This document shows positions 1-11,028 of a DNA stretch of 64,000 nucleotides, in pieces (the first letter of the stretch is position 1; the number at the start of each line of letters is the position of its first letter). The notes under the pieces are model-generated. The model made no database searches and was not told the DNA's origin. It was given only the letters and a program-made list of their open reading frames with translations. Made by a program: the position numbers and the translations under genes. Origin of the DNA: Fasciolopsis buskii (Eukaryota > Platyhelminthes > Trematoda > Plagiorchiida > Fasciolidae); NCBI GenBank assembly GCA_008360955.1, contig LUCM01005725.1, positions 1-64,000 on the forward strand. Direction: 5' to 3'.

Positions 1-205
1 ATGGTTTAAAATTCTGGCTCTACCTGAGATAGACTGTGTTCCGTTTGTTGGCTGCAGCAGCGTCTTATTTTTCCTCGCCTGTGTAGGTCCACTCCCTGTT
101 CCCCTTGGATATTCATTCTTTTTCTCTAAAAGTGTAACTGTGGGGAAGAGGCAGCGGTCAGTGAGGCTTGCTTTGTTGTTTAACGCTGAACGATGATGAT
201 GATTC
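1..205 (+). repeat. RTE LINE 3' tail fragment (copy 1)
   Basis: This stretch matches, in inverted orientation, the 3' untranslated tail of the RTE element at 57,930-58,126, and in direct orientation the fragment at 29,400-29,586. The shared block runs from the 'GCAGCAGCGTC' region through 'GAGGCAGCGGTCAGTGAGG' and ends in a short GATGAT run near 190-200. A short tandem 3' end is typical of RTE-type LINEs. Only the non-coding tail is present, so this is a strongly 5'-truncated insertion or one cut by the window edge. The exact left boundary cannot be set. Confidence 0.75.
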
Positions 206-1029
206 CAATGTCACAGTGAATGGATTTTGGCATATCAGAGCTATGTTATCTAAGTTTCCAGAACCAAAGACAGACTGACTTCTGCGTTAGATACCCGCAC
301 CTAAATTTACCTCTACGATGACAGCGGTTGATAGCCGTTGCAAAGACTATACGCTAATTTAGCTTTTAAAACCAATAACCTAGTCAACAGATAAAATGGA
401 AGCGCGAAACAATGGAAGATCACATACGGGAGAACAATAACCATACAGAATGGGCAAGATGTCGAATGTAAAGACGTCACTGATTATTGCGTTGAGGCAT
501 ACCACCTATTTTGCCCAAGCATCGCTTGTATGGAGTGCATGAAAGTGAACACAACTGGACCTACACCACCCAGGTTTTGTGCGATGAAGCGCTGGCCCAA
601 AAGTTTCGCTTCGGACGTTGCTGGACGAAGTGACAAGGTGTTTACAAATCGCTCACTCCCATGCGCTAAAACACCCGTTGGGAAGCCACATCAAAAGGCA
701 AGCATATTCCAGCCCATTTTACCTGAAATACCGGATACATGAAATAGTCGCAATGACCCAAAAGTAAAAGCCCCGTCTGCTTTGTCAACTTTTGTATCTT
801 CACTTCAGATTAGTAACTGTCCTGTTTATAAATACACAGCTTCACTTAATAGTGAAACACAGATACCACCAACGTTTTCTTATTTATTTTATGGCACGCT
901 TGAAGCAAGACTGCAGTGGAAGGGGCATGTACCATAGCCACTAGGGTCAACTGAATGGAAGCGGAGACCTTCGACTTAGAATAGCATAAAACCACATAAG
1001 TTTACGCTATGTCGGCTGTATTACTGACC
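206..1029. other. No recognised feature
   Basis: I see no supported gene here. A 70-codon open frame at 530-742 has no recognisable motif and looks like chance. Nothing repeats elsewhere in the window as far as I can see. Confidence 0.5.
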
Positions 1030-1135
1030 CGGATGACAGCAAACCGCCGTCTACCAACAATGACCGGAAGATCTAAAATTTGAACCTCTGACCGTTTTGG
1101 TGCAAGATGCTTAATCCACTCAACCATTCCCTCTG
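1030..1135 (-). repeat. tRNA-like SINE head
   Basis: On the minus strand an A-box-like block 'TGGTTGAGTGGATTAAGC' (1,109-1,126) is followed about 40 bases later by a B-box-like block 'GGTTCAAATT' (1,077-1,086). The spacing and sequence resemble the internal RNA polymerase III promoter of a Leu/Ser-type tRNA. The flanks do not fold convincingly into a tRNA acceptor stem, so I read it as the promoter head of a tRNA-derived SINE or a tRNA pseudogene. It resembles the plus-strand block at 54,636-54,689. Confidence 0.5.
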
Positions 1136-1309
1136 ATTTCATCGATAAGGGCAGCATCGAACGTCGTCTGCGCGCTTATTACTCCATTTCTCCCAGCTTT
1201 TGCTCTACTTCCTCCCAGGGGGACCCTAGGACCTCAAAGGTCACGTTGTTCACTTGCATCACATCCGGCACTTGCAAAATCAAGCTGACTCGTGCAACCC
1301 GAAGCCAGA

Positions 1310-1475
1310 TACAGACTATTCAATCCACTGTTTTGACCAACGCACATCACCGACCACCTGAGCTGATGGGTTACACTTCGCCTCTTAAATATTTATCAGG
1401 TTGGCGTGCGGCGCACGATCACCTCCCAGCAAGTAACATTTACGGGACCACCAGACGAATGGCAGCTACCTGCGA
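1310..1475 (+). repeat. S1 SINE-like repeat, body fragment
   Basis: The segment from the 'CCAACGCACATC' area through 'CAGGTTGG..TGCGGCGCACGATCA' to 'ACGGGACCACCAG' aligns with 22,340-22,505 and, more loosely, with the S1 modules inside the two long LINE B copies (16,640-16,830 minus; 41,690-41,880 plus). The tRNA-like promoter seen at 22,371-22,430 is poorly preserved here. Non-coding and probably inactive. Confidence 0.55.
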
Positions 1476-2599
1476 TTTATGAATGGCGACACTGTAGGGT
1501 GACAATTAGGTTTCCGGCTACTTTTCTGCGACTTCCATCGAATTCCAACTACAGCGGTTTTCTAGGATACTGCAGCAGAACCTGGCTTCTTCTACGGATC
1601 AGTTGTTTAACCGCACGCTGACCGAAAAAGTGGTCATTTGCACTCTGCCATAGCAATACAAATCCCTAGGCTCTAGTCAAACGCGATTTTCTAGCAGTAC
1701 TAAATGCCTTCTTTCTGCAGCGGTCGAGCGTTGTTTTCAAGTATCTTCGTCATATCCCGTCGATTAAGACCAGTCAGCTGGTAAGCGCAATAAGGCAACG
1801 GTGCACAGCTTCCGTCCCGTGCCTTGGCAAACCAGCTTTCTACGTGCACCTACAATTCGGATGGCGATTATTCTCTAAGTAACTCAGTCCCTAAGATTTC
1901 ATTTTACTGTAGCACCAATGATATCATTTGATATTATCTTCACGGCGATAAATACTCCTGCCAAGTGAGCAACAACAGACATTTTGTCGTTAACCTCTAA
2001 ATGGCACACGATACAGTAAAAACACAGATGCCCAGGGGCTTCTTGACAATCACGACCGTGCAAGCAGGGCAATTAAGCGGAAGGAACAGTCAATAAAACG
2101 ATAATTCTATGTTACTGGTTCTTTACAGATGTGCAGCAACATGGATGAACTGATCGCCGTTAGCCTTGGAAATGCAGTTTCAAACCGAGAACAAATGAAC
2201 CACCATCACACTGTCTAACGCCGTCAGCTTTGAGAGCTGAGGAAACTGGCACTGATTATTTCTAATCCAACACCCAAGTCATGACGACCGCGCGCGGGAG
2301 TCACTCATTGTTGACCACACGCAGACAACGCTACCGCAATCATATGTAGATACGTATATATGCGAGTACATGTTAACATATACCCCAAGGTGTAAGCGAC
2401 CGTAACAAGAATTCCAGTAAGAAGCCCAACCGACATACTGGGTAGCCCCGAACACCGCGTGAGTACGAGGCGAACTCGCAAGCGTTCGACTGGAGTGGCG
2501 CAGTTCAATCCAGTTAGATCCAGTTCCAGTTCCAGTTCGATTACATGACTATACGGCGAGATGCCTGATCATCCAGGTTGTTGCACCGAGAGCTCTTTG
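1476..2599. other. No recognised gene; short CAGTTC-type repeat
   Basis: No coding signal is supported. Around 2,503-2,541 there is a small imperfect tandem run of 'CCAGTT' units close to the 3' side of LINE A. The 67-codon minus-strand frame at 2,305-2,508 has no recognisable motif. Confidence 0.45.
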
Positions 2600-2710
2600 G
2601 ATCTGACGGTGCTTCGACCACAGGAGGGTGAAAAAACCCCTTCGTTTCCTACAAGAGAGGAAACAATTAACGAGGTGTTTTCCTCTCGACAATCTCCTCA
2701 GCCTCACGAT

Positions 2711-2960
2711 TCACACACTGTCCTGTCCAAACACAGTTAGCCATGCATTGTCTAGTCTCCCTTTGATTTTGCGCACTGACTCCACCTCGACGACGTGCTC
2801 CGGTAGCTTGTTCCAGTCATTCATCACTCGTATGGCAAACGATTTGCTTCTCAACCCGGCGGTTCCGTGTCCTGGCACAATCTCTTTCCCATTACCCCTG
2901 TGCCGTTCCCTCTCATCTGGAATGGAGCCCCACGGTGACCCCGTATCTCGGCCAAACCCT
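2711..2960 (-). pseudogene. LINE A ORF2 C-terminus
   Basis: The minus-strand translation reads from 'FGRDTGSPWG' through 'RHRGNGKEIVPGHGTAGLRS' and 'FAIRVMNDWNKLPEHVVEVE' to a stop after 'FGQDSV'. This is the usual C-terminal block of CR1-like ORF2 proteins, downstream of the polymerase domain. It is uninterrupted over roughly 80 codons, better kept than the rest of the element. The same block, more decayed, occurs on the plus strand at about 34,300-34,450. Confidence 0.75.
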
Positions 2961-3429
2961 AAATGATCTTAAAGGTCTGTATTAATTCATTTCTTTCTCA
3001 AAGTCTTTCCAGGGAATACAAGTTAACCGCCCTCGGCCTTTGTTCATATCCCGTGAGCCTCAAATGCAAAAACCACCGTGCAAAAACACGTTTAACCTGT
3101 TCCAGCATTTTGCTACCTCTTATCAGATATGGTCTCCATGCCTAGACATAGTATTCCAAGTGCGGCCCGACAAATGTCTTGAACATTAGCAGAAGAACCT
3201 TAGGCTTCCTAGATCGTACGGTCCCCTTAAGTTAACATAGGGCACCCCATGCGTTCTTGGCTACCCTCTGACAGTGCGAACTAGGTTTGAAGTCTGCATT
3301 CACGACTATCCCGAGGTCTCTTGCTTCCTGGGTCTGTTCCAAGGCGACCTGATGCCCAGGTGGACCCACGTGGCGGGGGGAATTTGCATCCGCTTCCATA
3401 AACCGCTAACATTTGTTCAAGTGCAACGT

Positions 3430-4060
3430 AATATCCTAACTAACCGAACACTGGCAAATTTTATCCAGATCCCCCGGGATAACCTCACTGTTTACTGTCC
3501 CTAATAGTTTGATTTCATCAGCAAACGTCGGATACGGGTTTTTTAATCCATTAGCTATATAGTTATCATACATAAGGAAGAACAGGGGCCCTAAGACAGA
3601 CTCCAGAGGCATCCCGCTGTGTAGCAACCTTCTGTCTGATAGGCATCACCCGACTCACCCTGAAATATATATCCTTCAGACTTTGTGCTATCCAATTACT
3701 CACCTTAGCATCTGCTCCAAAAGCTTTAACCTCCTGGTTAAGAAGCCTGTGTTTCACAAAATCAAAGGCTTTCTGAAAGTCCGGATTGCAGACTTCTTCG
3801 CCCTAATCAACTCTGCCAATTATTTCGTTCAGGAAGCTTATCAAGTTGGTCAGAAGGAACTTTTGTGCCAAAATCCCTGCCGCTTTCTGGCCTCTAGGTG
3901 ATTTACTGCCCTGTCGCCAAGGCCCCTTTCGAGAGTTTTCAGCATGATGGATGTCAGGCTCATCATTATATAGCTTTTGCAGTTTTCTCTGTCCCCGTTG
4001 ACTGTCGACGCCAACCAATCCGCGGGAAGACCGAAAGTCCAAATACTTGCTTGGTGAACG
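3430..4060 (-). pseudogene. LINE A reverse transcriptase domain, broken
   Basis: The frame at 3,436-3,627 (minus) holds 'SVLGPLFFLMYDNYIANGLK' followed by 'FADEIKLLGTV'. This corresponds to the G-x-VLGPLLF block and the catalytic F-A-D-D box of LINE reverse transcriptases. The second aspartate of the box reads as glutamate, so the polymerase would be dead. Neighbouring frames at 3,566-3,757 and 3,803-4,042 carry adjoining parts of the same domain ('AFGADAKVSNWIAQSLKDI', 'FLNEIIGRV'), showing frameshifts. Confidence 0.75.
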
Positions 4061-4147
4061 TACTGAAGTATTCCACTTGCGTGCGCGAACCCTGGTAGTT
4101 AGTAACGGAAATTGACTTACGGAATTGCCCTGAAAGCCGAGTGAACC

Positions 4148-4679
4148 TCAAGGGGCATAAAATTCCGTAGTTTGAGAATTTAGCCCACGGATTTTGCGAC
4201 CACACTGTAAATTTCGAAACGGTTCCCCGTTCTTTGCTGGCTCCGATCCCGGGCCCCGGTAGATATTGACAAGTAACATCCTGGAGTCGCCAGTTGTGGT
4301 GACTTCCAGAGCCTGTATATTTGGTGTACCGAGCTTATGGTCTTCGTGTGAATTGCGACCTTCGGTCACTAGGATCCACGTGCCGACTTGTCTTCGTTCA
4401 TCCTTTCTATCCGTTCCAAAAATGGCATCCTGGCGCCAACAGTTCATTGTTTGCCTCCCCCGGCTGCATGCAGGTCTCATCGACTGCCACCACGTCGACA
4501 TCCAGGGGCCAGAGCTGTAACTGCGGCCATTTATTTTCCACAGTTTTAGCGTCTGTGCAGGTCACTCTTATCACCATCCTCGCGGTCCGTTTGCTCGCTG
4601 AATGGAAGAGGTTGTCATATGCATGAAACTTTTTCCCGGGCCCCTCTCTGTTTTTTCGTATAACAGCCGAAATCCCCAA
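4148..4679 (-). pseudogene. LINE A endonuclease domain, broken
   Basis: Two overlapping minus-strand frames give the start of an AP-like endonuclease domain. 'VVAVDETCMQPGEANNELLA' (4,407-4,679) matches the family's I-x-V-S/T-E-T-W-L-x-P region with Trp replaced, and 'EVTTTGDSRMLLVNIYRGPG' (4,148-4,501) matches the strand that leads to the V-Y-R-P-P motif. Such domains nick the target DNA before reverse transcription. The join between frames implies a frameshift near 4,430. Confidence 0.65.
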
Positions 4680-5639
4680 CCCCTTCTCCGCGCTCTTAGC
4701 GTTTTTATCTGTTTCCTCAGGTACATGGCTGTTACGATTGCCTGTTCCAAGCGTACTTGCCTACATCGCGCCCGTCCACCATGTTCTCCTCCTGCCTCAC
4801 TGCACTGTTCGGTCTCAATTGATCCTCCTCACCCACCTTGTGGATTCGCAATTTGGGGCTTGCAAACACGCGGCGTTGACCCTCAGAGATTCAAACCCGG
4901 TATCCTCAGGCGTGATTTTGCTGATGGCAACATCATCCGGCTTTACAATACTCTCTCCCCTGTCGATCGTTTTCATTTAGTCAGATGCCGCCGGGAACCT
5001 TTCCCCATGCCGTGGGTTTGCAAACTCCAAAAAACGTTGGCACTCTCGAGCCACTGACATCCTTCTATATTTTCAGGTGCGGCACCGCTAACGGCCACGT
5101 GTTCCTGTATTTTTACCATCCGAAGCACATTCTTTACACGTTATATTACGGCCATTTCCTCGTGCTCCATTCCTTTCATGTACGCCCTGAGATCTCATAA
5201 ACAACGACATTACGATTTCTACTGAAGGCGATTTTGCCAGATTTCTGCGTGGCATTAAGCTTTTGGCTGTTTGATGTGAATCTCGCTCAACACTTCTTGG
5301 GTTTGCATGTATTTCTGAATGCCTGACTTCCGAGCCAGTGGCATTCGCATGTTGGGTTCCTTTTTTCGCAAATTCTCCCTCCCTTCTTGGGCCAATTTTT
5401 TGGATTTGACTATACGTTCGGTCCACTTTTACCCTTGACCCTGTTTACTGTTTAGACAAAAATTCTGCTTTGTCAGTATGCACATTACAACACCCTGCAT
5501 GTTCTTTTGTTTCCTGAAGGCAAAATATGAATTGTGGCGTGACCTCCGACAGGTACGCTTTGTTTTCATACCTGGAAAGTGCGATTCAAGCAGTGTTTGT
5601 TGCTGCCCAGTAGGCATTCGGAGCCTCTGCAATCACAAA

Positions 5640-6839
5640 CTCACGGAGATTCCGGCGTTGGCAGCCTCGTTCTTATGTTTCAGAAATCATTCATGCTAGT
5701 AGAACATGAGTTGCTTCGGAGGATACTATGTTGGCTGGGGTTAATGAGGTCATATTATAATGCTTGAGACAACAGGGCTACGATTGATGGTCCTGCAATT
5801 AGCATTATTTGTAAACTTAGGCACTGAAAGTGCCACAGTTCCAAGTTAGATTAAAAATTTGATTGAGGGTATTGCGTCATCTGCATTCAGAATTTTGGGC
5901 AGACTACAGAAAGATCGTTTCATCAGATGTGGAAATATGGTTTCATTTCTATGGCATTGGTATAATATTACTTGGGCCATGCAGAGAAGATTAGGATAAT
6001 GACTAATATAACGTTGTTATCACTGATTGTCCTTTAGAAAGCGAAATATTCACTGCAGATATGATATTAGTAGAAGATCACTGGTGCACGCCCCTAAACA
6101 TGGCAGGTGTGATGTGTGGACGAGGTAGAATTCTGTCTGTTTAAAGTAAGTTGGCCGGTGTTCGAGCCTTAAGTTTGAGTGCGACGATTGGGGCCCTTTT
6201 TTGAAGACATCTGTCAACAAACGGAATCCAAAACAGAGTAATAGAACATGGTCTTTCAAGCTTCCGAATCTGGTTTAGAATAAGTTTTGTATATCCACTC
6301 AAGTTGCTTAACTTTTGCGGATCTTGGGTTAACTAAATCAAAGTAACAGCTCGGAGTTGGATAGAACTAGTTGGCAGTCAACTTAGAGTCCACCAGTGGG
6401 ACCAAGGTGCCTAAATCCCGGCTGGGAATTATGGAGAGGAGACGGTCTTATAAGGCTCTGTGGTGTGGATTTTGGAAACCAAAGGAGACACAATGGACGG
6501 CCAAACTAAATATCTACAATCGATCTGGGAGTGATCACATCCGGGTGGTTCGTTATCTGCGGAACCGCGCACCTGCGTTAGGCAAGTTTTGAGGAGAAGA
6601 CCAAGAATGCTGCTTCCCCTTTTGAGTAACACAACATTCTGTGTCTAGTCGCTCAGTCATGCGCTGAAAAGAGACAGGGATAAATATTTTAGAGAATTCA
6701 AAGAAAACTTGAAATCTCGGACGCGCTTAAGTCACCCTCTGGCCGCGTAGGATCTTGGATTTGGGAGGTCGTTTTAAATACTTTGGACATTGGCAAGAAC
6801 CCTGACCGGTGTATGCTACGGAATCTGCGGATGCGACTG
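5640..6839. other. No recognised feature
   Basis: Short open frames (6,050-6,259 minus; 6,371-6,592 plus; 6,429-6,632 minus) show no motif I recognise. Old LINE sequence linked to the remnant at about 7 kb may extend here, but I cannot support it. Confidence 0.4.
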
Positions 6840-6899
6840 ATCAGTAAGATTTGAGGCCCACTTCTCACAGTCTGCCAGACAGAATCCTACAAGTCACTG

Positions 6900-7810
6900 A
6901 CTCTAAAGGGATTGTGCATTGAGGCTGAAACGGTTTCTCTCATGTTCACGACATAGCCTTCATCGCACTCATTTATCCAGTATTTCCTGAAAGTATCGTA
7001 GAAAATTTATCACTGCCTCTCTCTGAGGTTCTGTCGGTTAGCCATGTTTCGCTGATAAGAATGATATCATAGCTGCGCACATATAATAAAAGTGCAGCAC
7101 ATGAACCTAATTTTTATCAAATGAACGTCAAATAATAAAGAAAATGTTTCCGTGGCATTGGCACGTGCATGAGAATAACTGCCTTAAATTTCATCAGAGG
7201 CTTGATGTTTTATTCGGGGTGAAATTCCGTTCTTAGAAAACCAAGGAGGAAGGGTTGTTGGTGTAAAGCCGCTGGGAAACTGTATGATGTTACTTCTGAT
7301 TCATTAGTTGGGGTTATTCCAGCTTGTTTGTTGGTACAGCCGGCAAGCACTGTGTTTTTGGGGGTGAGGAAGATCAGTTGCGGTGGTGTAATGTGTGACA
7401 TGGCTGAAGGTACCGCGTTAAATGAAGGATATTTTGACGGCGCCTGGAGTAAATCTGTAGGTTGTATAGTGTTGGAAGCCTTAGTATCTAGTTGAATGTA
7501 GGCGGTGAGATTTGGCCCGAAAAAGCGTGACATTGGCTGCAGACTGTCCGATTTAAGGATTACTGTTACTAGAAGGGGATGATTACTAGAGGGTACTATG
7601 GAAAATGTGGCCTTATGGTCCCGAAAATCGTGTGGTACGTCAGAGGGAATGGCTGACGGGCCAGTTATATGGAAAGCAACGTCAGTTCTGGGAAAGCAAT
7701 CTCGGTAGAAACCAAGATTATTGAGAACTGCCGTTGGAGTTGGCAGCGGTAGATGGATTTTAATGCCGTGAATAAATTCAGGGTTTCTGAAATGAAGAGC
7801 TTAATGTTTA
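6900..7810 (-). mobile_element. LINE E: remnant of a two-ORF LINE
   Basis: On the minus strand a frame about 190 codons long runs from about 7,800 to a stop at 7,210 and includes the open frame at 7,210-7,533. It is rich in Pro/Ser and resembles the C-terminal half of an ORF1 protein; the reading is weak. About 150 bases downstream, at 7,030-7,072, the minus strand encodes 'YDIILISETWLTDR', the hallmark of the first endonuclease strand of LINE ORF2. The ORF1-then-ORF2 order supports a LINE. No polymerase domain follows before 5.6 kb, so the element is truncated or rearranged. Confidence 0.5.
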
Positions 7811-8463
7811 ACTGAGTTAAGTACGTCTCCAGAGATAGCTGAGCTATGAGGCCTCGATAGATCTAAATGAACAGGTCATAGCACTATGCTACTATTTGTG
7901 GGTTTCACGACGGAGGTAAGAAATGGAAGAAGGTTAGGTGCCTTATACAGCCTTCTTTTATTAGGAAGGGTATCTGCATTTATGGTTAGAAAGCGTCTTT
8001 GTTCTTGGCGCAATAAGCGTTACTAGTCACGTGGAGATCTGAGCCTATTTGAGCAGGGTGGAGTGTGAGGATGAATTAGAGGAACTAGCTACGGCTACCG
8101 TAACGCAGTTTGAACAAATAATGAACAGGCTTTTGTCTCCGACCGAAAGAGGCCACGTTGAGCTGGGAGAGTCCAGCTGCGGGAGGTCGGGCTGATGCCA
8201 AGATCTGATGCGTGACCTCGATATGTCTGGGTCTACAATCGCCGGCGTGAACTAGTCAACTCCGCCAGTATAAATGAATCTCTATTGGACCGTTGATTTG
8301 GTGAGCTTTTGGCGACAAATGGCCTAATTATGAAATGACCTGGCTGCGACAGACCGTGAATTATTTCCTGGTGACAGGTAGGGAATCAAAGGCGTATGAC
8401 TAATGCCAGGTGAATTTACTGCGATGGATTAAATCCGGAGAGTTGTTTCGTCTAGTTATTTTT
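7811..8463. other. No recognised feature; possible LINE E 5' part
   Basis: The minus strand has a few short Ser-rich frames that could be the front half of the LINE E ORF1, but stops are frequent and no motif is visible. Confidence 0.3.
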
Positions 8464-8868
8464 ATGTTTTTAAACAGTTTATTTGCAGGCGTAATATATT
8501 GCTTGCTGATGAATTGCTTTGCCGGAATCTTAGGTTGAAACTTCAGCGTGACAAGACAATTATGACGTTAGGTCTGCTTCCTCATCCACTTCATTGTAAT
8601 TGGTATTTCCGCCATGTTGCTAGCGATCAATTGTGACTTTTCGGGCAATATTTATTTCAATCCGGGACCGTCATATTTTCAGCTTCAGTCTGGACCTATT
8701 TTAAATGTCTGTGCTGCCAACCACATATTCTACCCGTCTATCGATTTACTTTTAAGAGCAGACTTGCAAGTTAGCCTGTCTACTTATCTTTTTACTTGCA
8801 TGCTCACGCACTTCTTAACACTATTCCGTTGCCTGTTACTAAACGTTTACAGCACCTCATAGCCATTT
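8464..8868 (+). pseudogene. LINE ORF2 N-terminal fragment with 2A-like NPGP motif
   Basis: The plus-strand frame 8,614-8,862 begins with a hydrophobic stretch and then 'CDFSGNIYFNPGP', followed by 'ILNVCAANHIFYPSIDLLLR'. A hydrophobic leader, an x-D-[V/I]-x-x-N-P-G-P motif and an N-[I/V]-R-S-L-like strand are known at the ORF2 start of several CR1/Jockey LINEs, where the motif can act as a 2A ribosome-skipping peptide. Here the Asp and Glu of the 2A consensus are missing, so activity is doubtful. The domain stops at 8,862, next to the LINE D ORF1, which suggests that LINE D lies within or abuts this older LINE. Confidence 0.5.
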
Positions 8869-8877
8869 CAGAAGTTC

Positions 8878-10865
8878 ATGGGTTTATACGACCCCTGCGA
8901 TACCCTCACCAGCCGAACCCAGGCGACGTGGGCGCCGCATCGTAGTACTAAAAAACCCTTAAAACCCATGATTCCCGCTAAAACGTGCTCAGCCTCGCTT
9001 ATTGACATATTGAGTAATTCTGGTCCAAAAGCTCTTGATGTCTCAAAAAGTTTAACGGACCTAGAAATCAAAGTACAACAGATCGGGGACTCGTCATTGA
9101 AATTGTCCCCATCAGCCAGCCTAACTGGACCTTTCGGTAACACTAATGCTAGCAATCTCGCATCTTTGATTTCATAACCAAAGAAGCTCAGAAACTTATG
9201 GCGAATGCGAAGAACGCCGTTGTCTTTAATTTACCCGACCGCCTCCCACTGCCCCTAGTTCAGTCCACCATTCCCAATGCTTCTAGCATGACCCACCACT
9301 CCTGTCTGCGCTCTAGGCTCCGGAAAAATTCCCCCAAGCAATTTTTTCAATTTCGTGGTGAACCTTCTGCCGAGGCTTTTATAGCAAACGAGAGAAACTC
9401 TGCCAACTATGCGCCTTATAAAATATCAAGATGTTTACGGATAAAACTCCGTTCCAGTGAGAAATATTACGGTCGCCAAAGTTTACCGCAACTTCTCAAG
9501 TTGGCAAGACTTCGATCGTAACTGGCGCTCTCCCTCTGACCAGTACGCTGCCAGTACGGGTTCTTCCTGATGGACCAATTTTTGAGCCTGTTGCCATGGT
9601 TTCAATTAATATACATTCTCCCTGTGACAGACTCCCTCGCCCCACATCTCCGGATACCACGTGCCCGGTAGCCACTACCGGGACCAACATGCAGACGGTG
9701 ATTACTCAAACCCCATCAAAAACTACACCTTCAGGCAATTTGAGCAATCGGCCTTTCGTGTACTTGCGCCGCTGTCTTTCCTGTCCAGGCTATTTACCCC
9801 GCAGATCTGTTACTAGTCCGTCTGTTAATAAATCTACTGATTGTAATGGCATCCACCTTCGCGCACACCTGCTGAGAACGTAGTAATTCCTGGACATCAT
9901 CTCAGCTGGCCGCAACCAATACCGGTAGATCTGGATGAAACTCAATCCCCTTCACCACCACCAACTCTGGTACTCCAGGTAGGAGCACAGACGGTATAAT
10001 GACGCAGGTGATTGTCATCCCACCGATGTCTTTTCAGGCTGATACCAGCCGCTTGGCATATACCCCGTCCCAGATACTCCCTCATACACTTCCTAGTCCT
10101 TCTGTCAAACAGCTGCTTGGCACCCAGGCTAAATCAGTTGAATCCCACAGGAAGCGCATACCAGTGACCTATTCAACTAACCACAAAACCCCGCACTTCA
10201 TTAGCCATCCCGCTAATCCAGTGGGTCAACCTGTCTGTACACCTCGACTGCCAGGCACTCTCGACACACCCATCTCGAGCAAGCCATCCCGGCATGAATT
10301 CTGCCAAATCGGAAGGTCCACAAACTCACGAAGGCCAACTAAACGCTCCCTGCAAGCACGGGATGATTGGCCCGCTGTAATCATGTCTCCACTCTCCTTC
10401 GGTAACAGTTGCCGCATTCCAGCATGATACTAATGCTCCTCCTTATTTAGGACCTGCCGCTCATTCTCCCATCCAACTAGCAGTCAACCTTAATTAGACG
10501 CATTTCTGCCTCTCCAATGCCCCCTTCCTTCTATTGCATGCCCAACTTCTCACCCCAACTATCAGTATTTCCATATTTATGCACGATTGGTTCCTGGATT
10601 CTTCCAGGCTAACTGGCTAACTTTAGGTGCCTTTATTTCGCCCATTGAGCCAAAATCTGTCATGAGACCCCTTTACCAACCCACTCCTGTCCAGCGCTTA
10701 CCCAAATTGCCTCAGCTAGAAAGCACTGCTCTCCTGACTCCCGCGAATTTCAAAAGTAACGCCTACCCCCAAAAATTCGTGTGCATACCTGCTAACCGGC
10801 TTTTTCTCCGGCATTTTCCAAAGCCCCCTCCCCACTCACCCGCTAGATTGCCAGTCTCGCCGTGA
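8878..10865 (+). pseudogene. LINE D ORF1-like region
   Basis: Successive plus-strand frames (8,878-9,177; 9,198-9,521; 9,596-9,883; 9,999-10,427; 10,587-10,865) are out of phase with each other but read as parts of one protein. A short heptad-like stretch 'LTDLEIKVQQIGDSS' is followed by 'AKNAVVFNLPDR' and 'RSRLRKNSPKQ', resembling the RNA-binding part of LINE ORF1 proteins, and then by a long Pro/Ser/Thr-rich tail. ORF1 proteins coat the element RNA and aid strand transfer. At least four frameshifts make it non-functional. The assignment rests on general resemblance and position. Confidence 0.55.
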
Positions 10866-11028
10866 CAAGGTAACAATTTGGCCACCTAACATTATACCAC
10901 CCCCACTGATACCACATCACCCGCACCGGCATCCTCTGACAACCGGCCCATTAACTCCCGAGCTTCATCTGTCACCTTGGTCATCAGCACACAAATCCCT
11001 TAACAAAGACAGCTCCTCGCCGGCCACT

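Larger units (their letters stand above)
2600..5450 (-). mobile_element. LINE A: CR1/Jockey-type non-LTR retrotransposon, degenerate
   Basis: Minus-strand pieces appear in the order expected for a LINE ORF2: endonuclease (about 4,680 down to 4,150), reverse transcriptase (about 4,060 down to 3,430) and a C-terminal region ending with a stop at about 2,711. Reading frames are broken many times. Upstream sequence to about 5,450 keeps scattered open frames (5,088-5,426; 5,429-5,632) that may be an ORF1 or 5' coding remnant but carry no motif I can name. The 3' boundary near 2,600 is a guess; I see no clear target-site duplication. Related shards lie at about 34.0-34.5, 34.8-35.0 and 36.65-36.99 kb on the plus strand. 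Confidence 0.75.

Noticed and set aside
530..742. 70-codon frame near the window start as a small gene
   Set aside because: No motif, no repeat copy and no supporting context.
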